Shown here one piece after another: positions 3,777-17,700 of a DNA stretch of 30,257 nt. Position 1 is the stretch's first letter. The number at the start of each line of letters is the position of its first letter. A model generated the notes under the pieces. The model did no database searches and was not told the origin of the DNA. It saw only the letters and a program-made list of their open reading frames with translations. The DNA lies in IMG/VR virus record IMGVR_UViG_3300010297_000049, positions 1-30,257 of that record. The stretch is one strand, 5' to 3'. Source of the DNA: a virus. The position numbers and the translations under genes were made by a program.

Positions 3777-5702
3777 ATGCCTTTTACACAGTTTACCAAC
3801 CTAGATTTCGATCAAATAAAGACAGAGATTAAGTCATATCTCCGTGCAAACTCCAATTTCACGGATTTTGACTTCGAAGGATCTAATTTCTCTGTCCTTA
3901 TCGATACTCTCGCGTATAATACCTATATCAACGCATTCAATGCGAACCTAGTTGTTAATGAATCCTTCCTGGATGCAGCGACAGTTAGAGAAAATGTGGT
4001 TTCTCTTGCCCGTAACATTGGTTACGTACCACGCTCTAAAAGCGCCGCTAAGGCACACATAACATTCAGTGTTCCTACCACTACCGCAAGTAGTTTCATC
4101 ACCCTTAAAGCGGGTCTGGTGTGTGTAGGATCGTTCGATAACACATCATATCGCTTCTCTATTCCAGAAGATGTAAGTGCAACTGTTATAAATGGTGTTG
4201 CACAGTTTGGATCAGCATCTTCTCCGATTCAAGTCTATCAGGGAACACTGTTACAGAAGCAGTTTTTAGTCAATAGTTCTGTTGATCAGCGTTTTATTCT
4301 TGATAATCCAAACATTGATGCCTCAACAATCGTTACTTATGTAAGAGGTATTAATGATACTGGATTGGGAAGAGAATATCATCGTGTTGATAATATCCTC
4401 AATCTCAATAAGAACTCTGAGATCTATCTGATTCAAGAAGTTCAAGACGAAAGATACGAACTTCTGTTTGGTGATGGATACTTTGGTAAAGAGTTGGAGA
4501 ATAACTCTGTTGTTACAGTTAAGTATGTTGTAACTGATGGTGAAGCAGGTAATGGACCAGCAGCATTTGATTTCCAAGGAAACTTTGTTGATGAGTCAAA
4601 CATCAGAGTGATTCCTTCTGCGTCAGTGCCCGTTACAACCGTTCAGAGGGCGATGAATGGCGGTGAGATAGAGAATGTATCATCAATCAAATACTTCGCT
4701 CCTAGGTTGTATTCCGCGCAGTACAGAGCGGTTACAGCAAGGGACTATGAGGCGATTATTCAATCAATCTATCCCAACACAGAATCGGTTGCTGTTGTGG
4801 GTGGTGAGGAGTTAACTCCACCACAATACGGCACTGTTCAGATCAGTATCAAACCAAAGAACGGCACATACGTTTCTGATTTTGATAAGCAGAATATCCT
4901 ATCAAAGATCAAACAGTATTCGATTGCTGGTATTAATCAGAAGATCGTTGATCTCAAAGTTCTCTATGTTGAGATTGATTCTTCTGTTTATTATAATACA
5001 TCACAAGTTTCGAATGTTGATGATTTGAGAACCAATATTATCAACTCTCTTACTACATATTCGAGAGATGTTGATATTAATAAGTTTGGTGGAAGATTCA
5101 AATACAGTAAGATCTTACAGTTGATTGATAGAGTTGATAGTGCAGTAACTTCTAACATCACAAAAGTGAAGATTAGAAGAGATATGAAGGTTCTGAAGAA
5201 TCAGTTTGCACAATACGAACTCTGTTTTGGCAATAGATTCCATATTAATCCTGCCGGATATAACATTAAGAGTACTGGATTTACTGTAAGTGGTTCAAAT
5301 GATATTGTATACTTCACTGATGTTCCAAACAAGGATGCAAATGGCAACTTAGATGGAAGTGGAATGGGTGTTCTTTCTGCAATCAAGAGAACGGAACAAG
5401 ATAAACTTCAAGTTGTTGTTAAGTCTGTTGGAACAGTAGATTATGCTAAGGGTGAGATCTTGGTTAATACAATCAATATCACATCAACTGTTGCTGACAA
5501 TGATCTTATTGAGGTTCAAGCATTCCCAGATTCTAATGATGTTGTCGGATTGAAGGACCTTTATCTTAGTTTCAATGTTCCGAATAGTACAATAAATATG
5601 GTAAAGGATGTTATCGCATCTGGTGAAGATATTTCTGGAGTTACCTTCACAAGAGATTACTATACTTCAAGTTATTCCAACGGAGCATTAGAGAGGAAAT
5701 AA
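3777..5702 (+). CDS. 6: Baseplate wedge subunit gp6, 641 aa
   Basis: gp6 forms the continuous inner ring of the T4 baseplate and links the wedges. T4 gp6 is 660 aa and this protein is 641. The N-terminal signature is clear at residues 40-93: SVLIDTLAYNTYINAFNAN, then VNESFLDAATVRENVVSLAR and NIGYVPRSKSAAKAH. This block is shared by gp6 and baseplate J-like proteins. Residues about 220-250 (ERYELLFGDGYFGKEL) match the next conserved core. The gene starts with TAAACAATGCC, overlapping nothing, and has no Shine-Dalgarno sequence. It ends three bases before the gp7-like gene and supplies that gene's GAGG ribosome site. Confidence 0.93.
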   Translation: MPFTQFTNLDFDQIKTEIKSYLRANSNFTDFDFEGSNFSVLIDTLAYNTYINAFNANLVVNESFLDAATVRENVVSLARNIGYVPRSKSAAKAHITFSVPTTTASSFITLKAGLVCVGSFDNTSYRFSIPEDVSATVINGVAQFGSASSPIQVYQGTLLQKQFLVNSSVDQRFILDNPNIDASTIVTYVRGINDTGLGREYHRVDNILNLNKNSEIYLIQEVQDERYELLFGDGYFGKELENNSVVTVKYVVTDGEAGNGPAAFDFQGNFVDESNIRVIPSASVPVTTVQRAMNGGEIENVSSIKYFAPRLYSAQYRAVTARDYEAIIQSIYPNTESVAVVGGEELTPPQYGTVQISIKPKNGTYVSDFDKQNILSKIKQYSIAGINQKIVDLKVLYVEIDSSVYYNTSQVSNVDDLRTNIINSLTTYSRDVDINKFGGRFKYSKILQLIDRVDSAVTSNITKVKIRRDMKVLKNQFAQYELCFGNRFHINPAGYNIKSTGFTVSGSNDIVYFTDVPNKDANGNLDGSGMGVLSAIKRTEQDKLQVVVKSVGTVDYAKGEILVNTINITSTVADNDLIEVQAFPDSNDVVGLKDLYLSFNVPNSTINMVKDVIASGEDISGVTFTRDYYTSSYSNGALERK

Positions 5703-5705
5703 AAT

Positions 5706-8700
5706 ATGTCGCATTTTGAGAAGAGAGTGCAACTCAATAAAATTATTGAGAGCCAACTTCCAGAGTTTTTAGTTGCAGATTTTCCAAAGGCAGTTGAATT
5801 TTTCAAACAATATTATATTTCCCAGGAATATCAGGGATCAGATTCTGACCTGATAAACAATCTTGATCGCTACATTAAGTTAGATAATCTCGTACCAGAA
5901 GTTGTCGTTGGTAAAACAACCCTTTCTTCCAGCATTACGTCTACTGATTCCACAATAACCGTATCTTCCACTAAGGGTTTTCCAGAAGAGTATGGTTTAT
6001 TGAAAATCGGTGATGAGATTATCACTTATACCGCCAGAACAGAAACAACTTTCACTGGTTGTATTCGTGGTTTTAGTGGAATCACTGGGTACGATGTTGG
6101 CATCACAAGTTCTTTCTCTAATGTTAACAAGCAGAATGTAGTATTTTCTACCTCTGTCGCAGCAGCACATACCCAAAGTTCAGAAGTAACTAACCTCAGT
6201 GTTCTTTTTCTGCAAGAGTTTTATAGAAAACTTAAAAGAACTTTCACGCCAGGATTAGAAGATAGTGATTTTGTTTCCGATTTGAATGTAGGAAACTTTA
6301 TCAAACATGCAAGAAACTTCTACCAGTCGAAAGGTATTGAAGAATCTGTAAAGATTATCTTCAAGGTTCTGTATGGTGTAGAAGCACAGGTATTGGATCT
6401 TGAAAAGAGATTGATCAAACCATCTTCCGCTGATTATATCAGAAGAGAAGTTGTTGTAGCAGAAAATATTTCGGGTGATCCTTTCAAGTTGGAAGGACAA
6501 ACTATTTTTAGATCAACTGATCTTAACACAAATGCATCAGTATCTGATGTAGAAATCTTCACAAGAGACAGCAAGACATATTATAAACTTGGATTGTTCG
6601 TAGGATATAATGATAGAGATCTTGTTGAAGGTATTTTTGAAGTACCAGGAAAATCAAAAGCATTAGAAGCAGTTTCTGTTGGATCATCTATCATTTCAGT
6701 TGATTCGACCATTGGATTTGGTCAAACTGGAACTCTGGTATCAGGAACAAATACCATTGAATATACCTCAAAGAGCATCAACCAGTTCTTTGGTTGCACT
6801 GGCATTGATGTAAGCATTGGTGTAAGTGATGATGTCAGAGCAGATGAAACTATCTTTGGATATGAAAATGGAGATATCACCAAGAAAGTTGATCTTCGTA
6901 TCACAGGTGTTCTTTCGGATTTTGTTCCACTAGGAGATTTGTCTCTCATCGAAGAGGGTGAAGAGATCTCTATTCGCCACATTGGTGAGGCAATTCAAAA
7001 TCCAGATGAGGATAAAACCTTCAAAGAGATCTTTGCCAACTCTTGGATTTACAATACAAGCACAAGATATAAAGTTGGATCTATTGTTGGATCTAACTTC
7101 ACTCTCCTCAGCAATATTGAAAAATCAAGTCTGAGAGTAGGAGATACTGTTGATGTATTGTTTAGAAACAGTGAGAATGTTGCTTCTGCAAATGCGATAG
7201 TATCAAGCATCAATACATCAACAAGACAAGTTGTATTGAGTAATCTCAGTGGATTTACACCTATTCCATCAATTGATTATGATATTCGCAGAAAACTGAA
7301 AAAGTCGGTATCATCCAATGTACAACTTTTACTCGGAAATAATAACTACATCTCAGACACACTAAATGTGTATTCAAATGATGCAGGAGACACTGGATAT
7401 ATTGCATCTCAATCTTTACCATCATATACAATCGTAGATGAAATAGTAGAGTCTTCACTCGCAAATGGGTTTGATACAAACCTCGGTGATTATAGTTCTT
7501 TACTGAAAAACTATGGAACTATCAAGTTCTCCACAAATGTTAGATTTATCAATGGTGATAGAGTCGTTTACACCTCAAACAATCCACTTTCTGGATTAGT
7601 TTCTGGTGAAACATATTTCGTTACCATTGTAGCACCAAATGAAATAAGATTATATACTTCGAAAGCACTTCTTTCAGGATCAAACTCTGTTAGATTTGGT
7701 CCGAATTTGACTGCATCTACTCATAGATTTACATTGAAGCGTCATGAGAATAGAGTTTTAGCACCAAATACTATTCTTAGAAAGTTCCCACTGAGTCAGT
7801 CATTATCAAAATCTAAGAATGAAGATAGAGGTGTTGAAAATATCGGCATCTTGATTGATGGTGTTGAGATTTCAAGTCCAAACTCAACAAATAAAGTTTA
7901 CTACGGTCCTATTAGTGAGTTTGAGGTTCTCAATGGTGGAAGAGATTATGATGTAATAAATCCACCCCAGATCACTATTTCAACAGGTGCTGGTGTTACT
8001 GCACTTGTTGAACCTATTATCTCAGGTAACGTAAAGGAAGTCTTTGTTGATCCACAAGATTTTGACGTAAATGATGTTTTTTCTCTGTCATTGACTGGCG
8101 GAAATGGAACAGGATGCTATCTACAACCAGTCATTGGTGAGAGATTCCGCGAGATTGAGTTTGATAGTCGCGCACTAACTCTTGGTGGTGGCGTTGATAT
8201 TGTAGATGAAACCATCACATTCTTATCTGATCATAATCTTGCAGATGGTCAGCATGTATTCTATAACCAAAATGGAAATAGTCCAATTTCTATTGGAACA
8301 TTTGATGATGTAACAAACAGTATTACAGGAACTCTGGTTAGTGGCGATGAATATGTTGTAAAGTTTGTCAATACCAGAACGATTAAACTTTATAATAGTG
8401 ACTCTGATGCACTTGCTGGTATTAATACCATTGGTTTCTCCACCGCCACATCTGCTAGTGGTATCCATAAGTTCAGAACTCTTTCTAAGAAAACTCTCAG
8501 AAGCGTAAAGGTTTTATCATCTGGATCGGGTTATCAATATAGAAAACTAAGAGTTCCATCTTCGGGAATCTCTACCGAATATAACACGTTCACTTTTAAG
8601 GATCATGGATTCAATCATGGCGATATTGTAACTTATTCAACTACTGGTGATGTAGTTGTTGGATTATCGACTTCAAATCGCTATTCGATTTCTAAGATAG

Positions 8701-11700
8701 ATTCTGATACTTTCAGAGTAATAAATGTTGGAGTTGGAGCAACAGTAACAACAGATCTGGTTAGATCTAAGTATGTTGAGTTGGGATCAACTGGTTCTGG
8801 TTATCAGATTTTCCAATATCCAGAAATACAGGTTGTTGCTAACGTATCGTATGGATCAACTTTTAGTGGAGAGTTTACTTTCACTCCTATTGTTACTGGT
8901 GAGATTGTAGGTGCATATCTGTACGAAACTGGAACAGGATATGGATCGAATATTTTAAATCTTCACAAAAAACCAATCATTACCTTAAAGAATGGAAAGA
9001 ATGCTCAGTTAAACCCAATTATTTCTAATGGAAGAATAGTTGACGTACAAGTATTGAGCAAGGGTTCTGAGTATTTCTCAATACCAGAGATTGTAGCGGA
9101 CAATGGTGGTACTGGTGCTATTCTCAGACCAATTATTTCTGATGGTAAGATTGATGATGTTGTTGTAATCAATGGTGGCATAGGTTATAGTGCATCATCA
9201 ACAACACTCTATGCAAAACCAAGAGGTTCTGGAAGCATATTTGATATAAGAGTTAGAGAACTTACAGTTAATGATGCTAACAGATTTGGAGAATATGCCA
9301 AGACAAGGACGCCAAAGATATTCTCAAATCTGTACTCAAACGATACCAATGATTCGATTGTTTATGGAATCTATGGATATTCGGAAGATTTAGCAACAAC
9401 ATATAGTGATCTTGGAGGTCTTCACTCACCAATCATCGGATGGGCATATGATGGAAATCCAATCTACGGACCATACGGATATTCACAACCAGATAATATA
9501 CAATCTGGTGTCAAGATAATCAAACCTGGTTATACCTTAGATTATACCAAGATAACCGATAGACCATCAACATCAACTTTTGCAGAGGGTTTCTTCATTG
9601 AAGATTACCACTTCTCGAATAGTGGAGATCTTGATGATCACAATGGAAGATTCTGCAAAACCCCAGAATTTCCAAATGGTGTTTATGCATACTTTGCTGG
9701 TGTTACTACTAGCACAACATCAAATAAACTCGAACCATCCTATCCATATTTTGTAGGAAATACTTTTAGATCAGATTTCATTCCTGAAAACAAAACTCTT
9801 GATCAAACATTTGATTTTAACAATTCAAATATTGTTAGAAATACCTATCCATATAAAGTTAATGATCCAAATGCAGACTATGATTTCTTTGTTGAACCAT
9901 ATGAAGTAGTTCAACAAACAAGTGTAATAGAATCTGTCACCAGAGGTGAAGTTGATGATGTTCTGGTAGTCGATGGTGGAACTGGATACAGAATTGGAGA
10001 AAGACTCAACTTTGATGAATCTGAGAGTGGTGGAACTGGATTTAGAGCAGAAATATCAGAACTTGTTGGAAAGAATGTACTTTCTCTTCAAACTAGTCTT
10101 GACAGATATGAGAACTGTGTATTCATATGGGATGACAACTCCCAAGTATCTGCTTATTACAGATCTGGATTTGATCTGAATAATAATGATTCAGTTCTTG
10201 TTGGAGGTTTATCAACATCCATCCTAAATCTTTCGGGATCTAAGAGAATAGGATTTACCACCGAAGCAGTAAGTCTTGCTGCTACAATGACGAGTTATAG
10301 TTCAACTCCTGGTGGAGTAATTCAAGATATCTTCGTATCTCCTATTCCAAATGTATCGATAGGTGGTAGTATTTCAATCAACTCATCTCTTGGAGATGAG
10401 ACTGTAAGGGTTCTCAACAACTACCAGAATGGTATTCTTCGAGTTAAGAGATACGCTAGTTCCGGAGTTGCTCACACATACAGCAGTGATTTAAATGTAC
10501 TGAACGACAGAGTTAAACTGCCAGTAAAAACAAGTCAGTTTGAATCTAAGAGAGATGATTTAGTTTACTTCAACGCAAAAGATTCTGTTGGGGTTGGAAC
10601 AACTCCTGGCGGCGCAATATCAAAAACTTTCAGTGTTGGAAATGTTACCAATACTATTTCTATTCCAAACAGAAGCATCTATCTTCCAAACCACCCATTC
10701 AAGACTGGTCAAAGGGTTACATTCAGCATGTCCGACGTTTCGGGTGTAAATGCTTTGATTGTTGGTAATGATGAAACAAATCTGAATACCTTCTTCCTGC
10801 CAGATTCATTTGCATTAACTTCCGAAGTTTATGTCATTAATAAAGGAAGAAATCACATCGGATTGACAACCCAAGTTGGTTTAACCACAAATAGTGAAGG
10901 ATTGTTCTTCTACAGTGATGGATCTGATAACTCAGAATACCTGTTCAAATCAAACCACTCACAGGTTACTGGAAATGTTGATAGAATAACAACATTAGTA
11001 AGCACTGCTGCTTCACATGGTTTGCAAAATGGTGATACTATTAAACTCAACATTGCACCAAATACTGTTGTTGGTCTTGGTACAACCGCAGCATTAACGC
11101 TTTCATTAGAACCAAATGATAAGAAGCTTCTAGTTAATGCTATTGGAATCAACTCATCTCAGATTAATACCGTTACAAACACTATTACAGTAACCGATCA
11201 CGGATATAAGACTGGCGACAAGATTCACTACACAAGTATTGAGGTTGCATCTGGATTGACAACTGGTTCATACTACGTTGTAAGAGATAGCAGCAGCACC
11301 TTCAGATTGGCAGAGACTGCTTATGAATCAAAACCTGCATCTGAAAAAACAGTCAATATTGTTGGAACTGGCGCAACAATCCACACGTTTGCACTGATCA
11401 ATCCTCAGATCAATGTTGTTAGAAATTCCGATTTGGTATTTAATCTTGGCGATTCTTCTCTAACTGGATATGACTTGAAGATATTCTATGATAGAGAGTT
11501 TAAAAATGAATTTGTAAGTGCTTCCGATGATAGACAGTTCAATGTTGTTGGTGTTGGTAGCGTTGGTCTAGGAACTGCCTCCCTCACTTTAAAATACTCC
11601 AAAAATATACCATCAAAACTCTACTATTCATTAGAAAAATCAGGATATATTAGCACATCTGACGTAGATGTTTCCAACAATTCTCTCATCAACTATGTTG

Positions 11701-14700
11701 ATAGTGAGTACAATGGAACCTATCAGGTATTTGGAATCTCAACAAATACATTTAATATTTCACCATACAGTCTTCCTTCTGTTCTGACATACACAGAGAA
11801 TCAGACTGATGTATTAGAGTACTCAACAAAATCCTCAACAGCAATAAATGGATCAATCGGAAAGGTAAAAATCATTTCCAAAGGTTTCAACTTCAAAAAT
11901 CTTCCAAAGTTTGTTGATGTTGAGACTAGGGATGGTGAAAATGCTAACGTTTCTGCGATTTCCGATTCGGTTGGAAATATCAAGAGCGTAAGGATTAAGG
12001 ATATTGGATATGAGTATCCATCAGATAAGACTCTGAGACCAGAAGCATTTGTTTCTCCTGTTGTTAGAATCGACAATCTCGATACTATCGATCAGATTGA
12101 CATTCAATTTGGTGGTGCAAAATACCTCAGTGCTCCCGATCTGATACTTCTTAATGATACAACCAAGGAAGTAGTTGATACTACAACACTTCTGGCAGAT
12201 ACTCCAAATGGATCAATCGCTGATGTTATTCAGTTAGCACCAATATACGGATTAGATTCTGAACCACATAAGATTATTGCTATTAATAACTCTAATGGTG
12301 TTGGTATCAGTTCGATGGTAACTAGCAACTCTGGTGTTGCTACATGCACATTGAAGACGCCAATTTTAGGATTTAGCGTTCCACAGTTTACCATTGGCGA
12401 TAGAATATTTGTTGAGGGTATTGAACTCATAGATGGATCTAATGGATCTGGATACAACTCAGAAAACTATGACTATCAGTTCTTCACCGTTCAGTCCTAT
12501 TTGAATACAAATCCAGCAAAGGTTACCTTTGCTCTCGTTGATAATGATGGAGTTGGGTTGACAACAAATCCAGGAATCGCAAAAACTTTCCAATCTGGAT
12601 ATGCAACCATCATCAACGAATCCAACTATCCAATCATCGATGTTATTAAGAAGAGAGGCGTATTTGCCCTTAATGAGCAACTCTTTGTTGATATTGGATC
12701 TGGATTCTCTGAGCAGGATATTTTTGTTACCTCTGTAAGAGATGATTACATTAAGATAAAAGGTAGATATTCCTTACAGAAGGGAGATAGAATCAAGGGA
12801 AGAGTTAGTGGTGTTATAGCAGAAGTTTCTAGCATCAGTGGCAACAGAGCCAAGTTTACTATTGATTATGCTTCGAAGAAAGATATTGGATGGAGAAATG
12901 ACACTGGTAAGATTAGTGAAGATTATCAGGTAACTCCAAATAACGATTATTATCAAAATCTTTCTTACTCTATCAAGAGTCCAATCTCTTGGAATGAGTT
13001 TGTGAATCCAGTAAATGGTTTGCTTCACCCTGCTGGTATGAAGAACTTTGCGGATGTTGGTATAACTTCCGCCGCCAATGGATCTGTTGGTCTTGGTGGA
13101 TCAACAACAAGTCTTGTTATTCTTGATGTTGTTGGTGAAAGAAGAGTTGATATTATCAACAACTTCGATAATACCGTTGATTATGATGTTAGAGGAAATC
13201 AATCTAAGTTCTTACAGATTCAAAATAGAAAACTGACTGATTACACGGAATGTAGAACTAACAGAGTTCTGATTCATGATGATATCAGCGGAAGATTTTC
13301 TAGCAGAGGATTTGAAGATCCATTCGTTGAGATTGAAGAGATTGATATTATTGATACTCACGTAAGATACCTGATTCAGATTGTTGATCCAGATACTTTT
13401 GATTCTCAACTGAGCGAGTTGGTTTTACAAACAACAACTCTCGATTCTATCTTGTTTGAGAAGTCAACAACATATACAAAAGAGAAACTTGGCGATTTCA
13501 GCGCCAATGTTGATTCGACTGGAAGAAAAACATTAATATTCACTCCTACTGACAGATTTGAAAGAGATCATGATATTAAGATCTTGAAGAAAACTTTCCT
13601 AAACTCTGTTTCTGGGTTAGGAACAGAAACCTTTGGTTGTGTTAACTTGACAGGTTCAAACGTTATTGGTGTTACCAGCATTGGAACCGCCAATAATATT
13701 GCCACTGTTTTGGAAGTTTCTGATAGCAACTTCAATGGATTGTTTGCAAATATTGAAATATTCAACACATTCACTAGGGATCTAAACTATGTTGAAGCAG
13801 TTTTAGATTTTGATGGAACAAATACTTATTTGAGTGAGTACTATTTTGATACTACTACTCAATCATATAGCAACTCTTCCATTGGTATTGTTACATCAAT
13901 ATACGATTCAACTGCTGGTATTGTATCATTTAGAGTTCAAAATGATACTATTAATAATCTGGACATTCGTGCAAACATTGTAGGGTTTGCAGCAACAACT
14001 GCTGGCATTGGAACTTATAGGTTCTTGGTTAGTGCTCAACCATCTGGTTCTGAAAGAAGTGCAAGACTTGAATCGACTGTTGGATTTGGAACAACTGTTA
14101 TCCGAGTTGGAACCTTTGATATTAACACTATTACATCAACATCATCTTTGGTAAGAGTTTCTTCTGGAAGTAGTTCCGCTGTTCACCAGGTTTCTGCACT
14201 GTATGATGGTGAAGATGTTACAGTAACACCTGGTCCTTTTGCACCAACAAATAATGTTTCTGGATTGGGAACATTTGGTGGAGAAGTTAATGGAAATGAG
14301 TTCTACTTAAACTTCTATCCAGATTCAGGTTTTGATGTTGAACTTCAATCTTTCAATGAAGTGTTCTACACACTCAGCGATTTTGATAATGAACCTCTAC
14401 AACTTTCATATGGTCCAAGTAACCAAAGACTGTTCCTCTCATCATATGATAGTATCAACGGAACAAGAGCAAATAAAGTCAACTTCCCATTAACTTACCA
14501 GGGAATACCAATCTATAAGAAGACTTTCTCACCATCAGATTCTAGTGTAATAGATCTTGAAACTGGTGTATTTACGATCAGAAATCACTTCCTCAATACT
14601 GGCGAAGAGTTAATCTATACTCCAAAAGCATCATTCATTGGTGTTGGACAGAGTGCTATGGGAATCGGAGCAACAGCAAACTATCTTGGTGTTGTAACCG

Positions 14701-17700
14701 ACAGATTGCCAGAGAGAGTATATCCAATCGTTATCACACCAGATACATTTAGATTGTCAACTCAAAAGCAATATGCAACTTCTGGCATTGCGGTAACATT
14801 TACTGATGTTGGACTTGGAAACGCACATGAACTTGAACTGACTAAGAAACTTTCCAAGTCAGTAATCTCTCTTGATGGTATTGTTCAACAACCAATCACC
14901 TTTACTCCCATTTCCCACAGTCTTCAATACAATAGTGGATCCATTTCTGCTGGTATTGCAACTTTCAACCTGAGTGGAATTTCATCTGTTCAACCAAGAG
15001 ATATTCTTAAAATTGATGATGAATATATGAAGGTTGTTGAAGTTGGTGTTAGTACCAATGTTGGCGGTGCTTTACTTGGTCCTATCAATGGTATTATTCA
15101 ATCTGGTACTGCCGCAACATTCCCAACAGTTTCTGTTGTAAGAGCATCTTTCGGTAGCACAGCAATATCTCACACTGATGGTGCAAATGTTCAACTTTAT
15201 AGAGGATCATTTAATATTGTAGGAAATGAGATATTCTTCGCAGATCCACCTAAGGGTAATACAAGAGCAAGAAGAGATGAAAGTAATCTTCCTTATGTAA
15301 GAGCACAATATTCGGGCAGAACCTTCCTGAGATCAAACTATGACACCAATATGATTTTTGATGATATCTCTGATCAGTTTACTGGTATTGGTAAAACATA
15401 CACGATGACTGTTCAGGGTATTAATACCACCGGTGTTGATATTGGAAATGGAATCCTGTTCCTGAACGGTGTTTTCCAAACACCAACAACAATCAATAAC
15501 TCTGGAAATAACTATGAGTTTGAAAATGATTCTGTTGCTGGTATTTCTAGTGTAGTGTTTACTGGCATTACATCAACAGATGGATCATACATCAGATCTG
15601 AGTTTGACATCAACCAGAATCAACTCCCAAGAGGTGGTTTGATCGTTTCCCTTGGATCCACACCTGGTCTTGGTTACGCACCCCTTGTAGGGGCAAAGGT
15701 TAGGGCAGTTCTTGATGGATCTGGATCGATTGTAGATGTTGTTAGTGTTGGAACTACTATTACTGGTGCAAGTTTAGGAGTTAGCACAGCATCTTACAAT
15801 AATACTTCTGGTATTATTGAAATCGAAACTACTACCGCACACGGTTTGAATGGTGGAGATAGAGTAAAACTGGTTGGTTTAGCATTCACTTGCCCAACAA
15901 ATCCTGGCGTTACTTCATACTTCCCAGAAGATCAACCAAACTTCGTTGATCGTGCATATGACATTGTTAACATTCTTTCTGATACGAGTCTAACAGTTAA
16001 CGTTGGACCTAGCACAATCGTACACAACTATATTGGATTTGGTACTGTTTATGAGTACTTTGCCTTAAATAATGGTTCTGGATACAGAGGTCCAGTATCA
16101 ATCGGAATCACAGATCCAAATCATTCTGGCACAGAAGCAACTATTTCTGCTACTGTTGGTGCAGGTGGAACACTCGGATTTACAGTTACTAGTGGTGGAT
16201 CTGGATATGTAGAACCATACATCGAAATTCCAGAACCAATTTATGAAAATATGGAAGTTGTTGGTGTATCAAGACTTGGAATCGGTGCAACAACAGAAAC
16301 TGGTAGCAATCTTCTCCTCAATGTTAAGATTGGATCTGCAAGTACAAACGTTGGCATAGGATCTACACTCTTCTTGGTAGAATCCTTCCAGATTACAAGA
16401 CCTGGATATTCATTCCAAGTTGGCGATGTTATGAAGGTTGTTGGTCTTGTTACAGCAAAAGACTTTGCTGAACCAATCTCAGACTTCCAACTTGAAGTTG
16501 TTGAAACATTTAACGACTTGTTCTCATCATGGTCATTTGGAGAAATGGATTACATCGATAGTCCAAGATTCCTTCAAAACGGAAGCAGAACCAGATTCCC
16601 ACTGTATTACAATGGTCAACTGTTAAGTTTTGAGGTTGATCCAAATAATCCACTTTCTGGTGCTATTGATCTTGACGCGGTTCTTGTCATATTCGTTAAC
16701 GGTGTTATTCAGCAACCTGGATATGCATATCAGTTTGCTGGTGGAACCTCAGTGGTATTCACAGAACCACCAAAAGAATCTGACAAGGTTGATATATTCT
16801 TCTATCTTGGTCAAGAAGGTGTTGATGTTACTCTGATTGACGTAAATGAAACAATCAAGATCGGTGATGATGTTTTTGTTAAGAAACATCCTCTGTATCC
16901 ATTAACTGCTGATCAACTGCGCGATAGAACTATCGTAGATCTTCTTGGTTCCGATACTGTTGAAACAGACATTTATGTTGGTACTGGAATCAATGATACC
17001 ACATTCAAACCAATTGATTGGATCAAGCAGAAGAAAGATAAGTATGTTAAGGGTGACATCATTTACAAGACAAGAGATTCTCTTGAACCCGCTATCTTCC
17101 CAACTGCCAAAATCATTGGCGACTTAAATGTTGGATCAACTGATATCTTTGTAGATAATGCACAGTTCTTTAACTACGAAGAAGATAACTATGGAATAAC
17201 AATCAATACTGTTGATGGATTGATTGTTGAGGGATCAGATCCAGTATCTGCCGCATTTACAGCAACTGTTTCCGCTGGTGGTACAATCAGTGCTATCACA
17301 ATCACAAACGCTGGTATTGGTTATTCTGTCGCTACTGTTCCAGTTAAGTTCTCCGCACCTTCTTCTATCGGAGTTGGAATCGGTTCAACCGCTTCTGGAA
17401 CGGCAACGATCTCTGGCGGTTCTGTAACTTCGGTAACTATTGACAATCCTGGTTTTGGGTACACAAGCACAAATCCACCACAAGTTATTACCGTAGTTCC
17501 AAAGGCAGTTACTGAGTTGGTTGCAAATATCCAGAATGTTCAGGGATTCTCTGGCATTATTACAGGAATCACAACTACAACTGGAACTGGTGGTCATCCA
17601 CTTGCGTTGAAGATTAACTTCCGCGCAAATGCATCAGATGCCAATGACCTTCAAGTTGGATATCCAATCCTTGTTTATGATACAACCGTTGGAACTGGTC

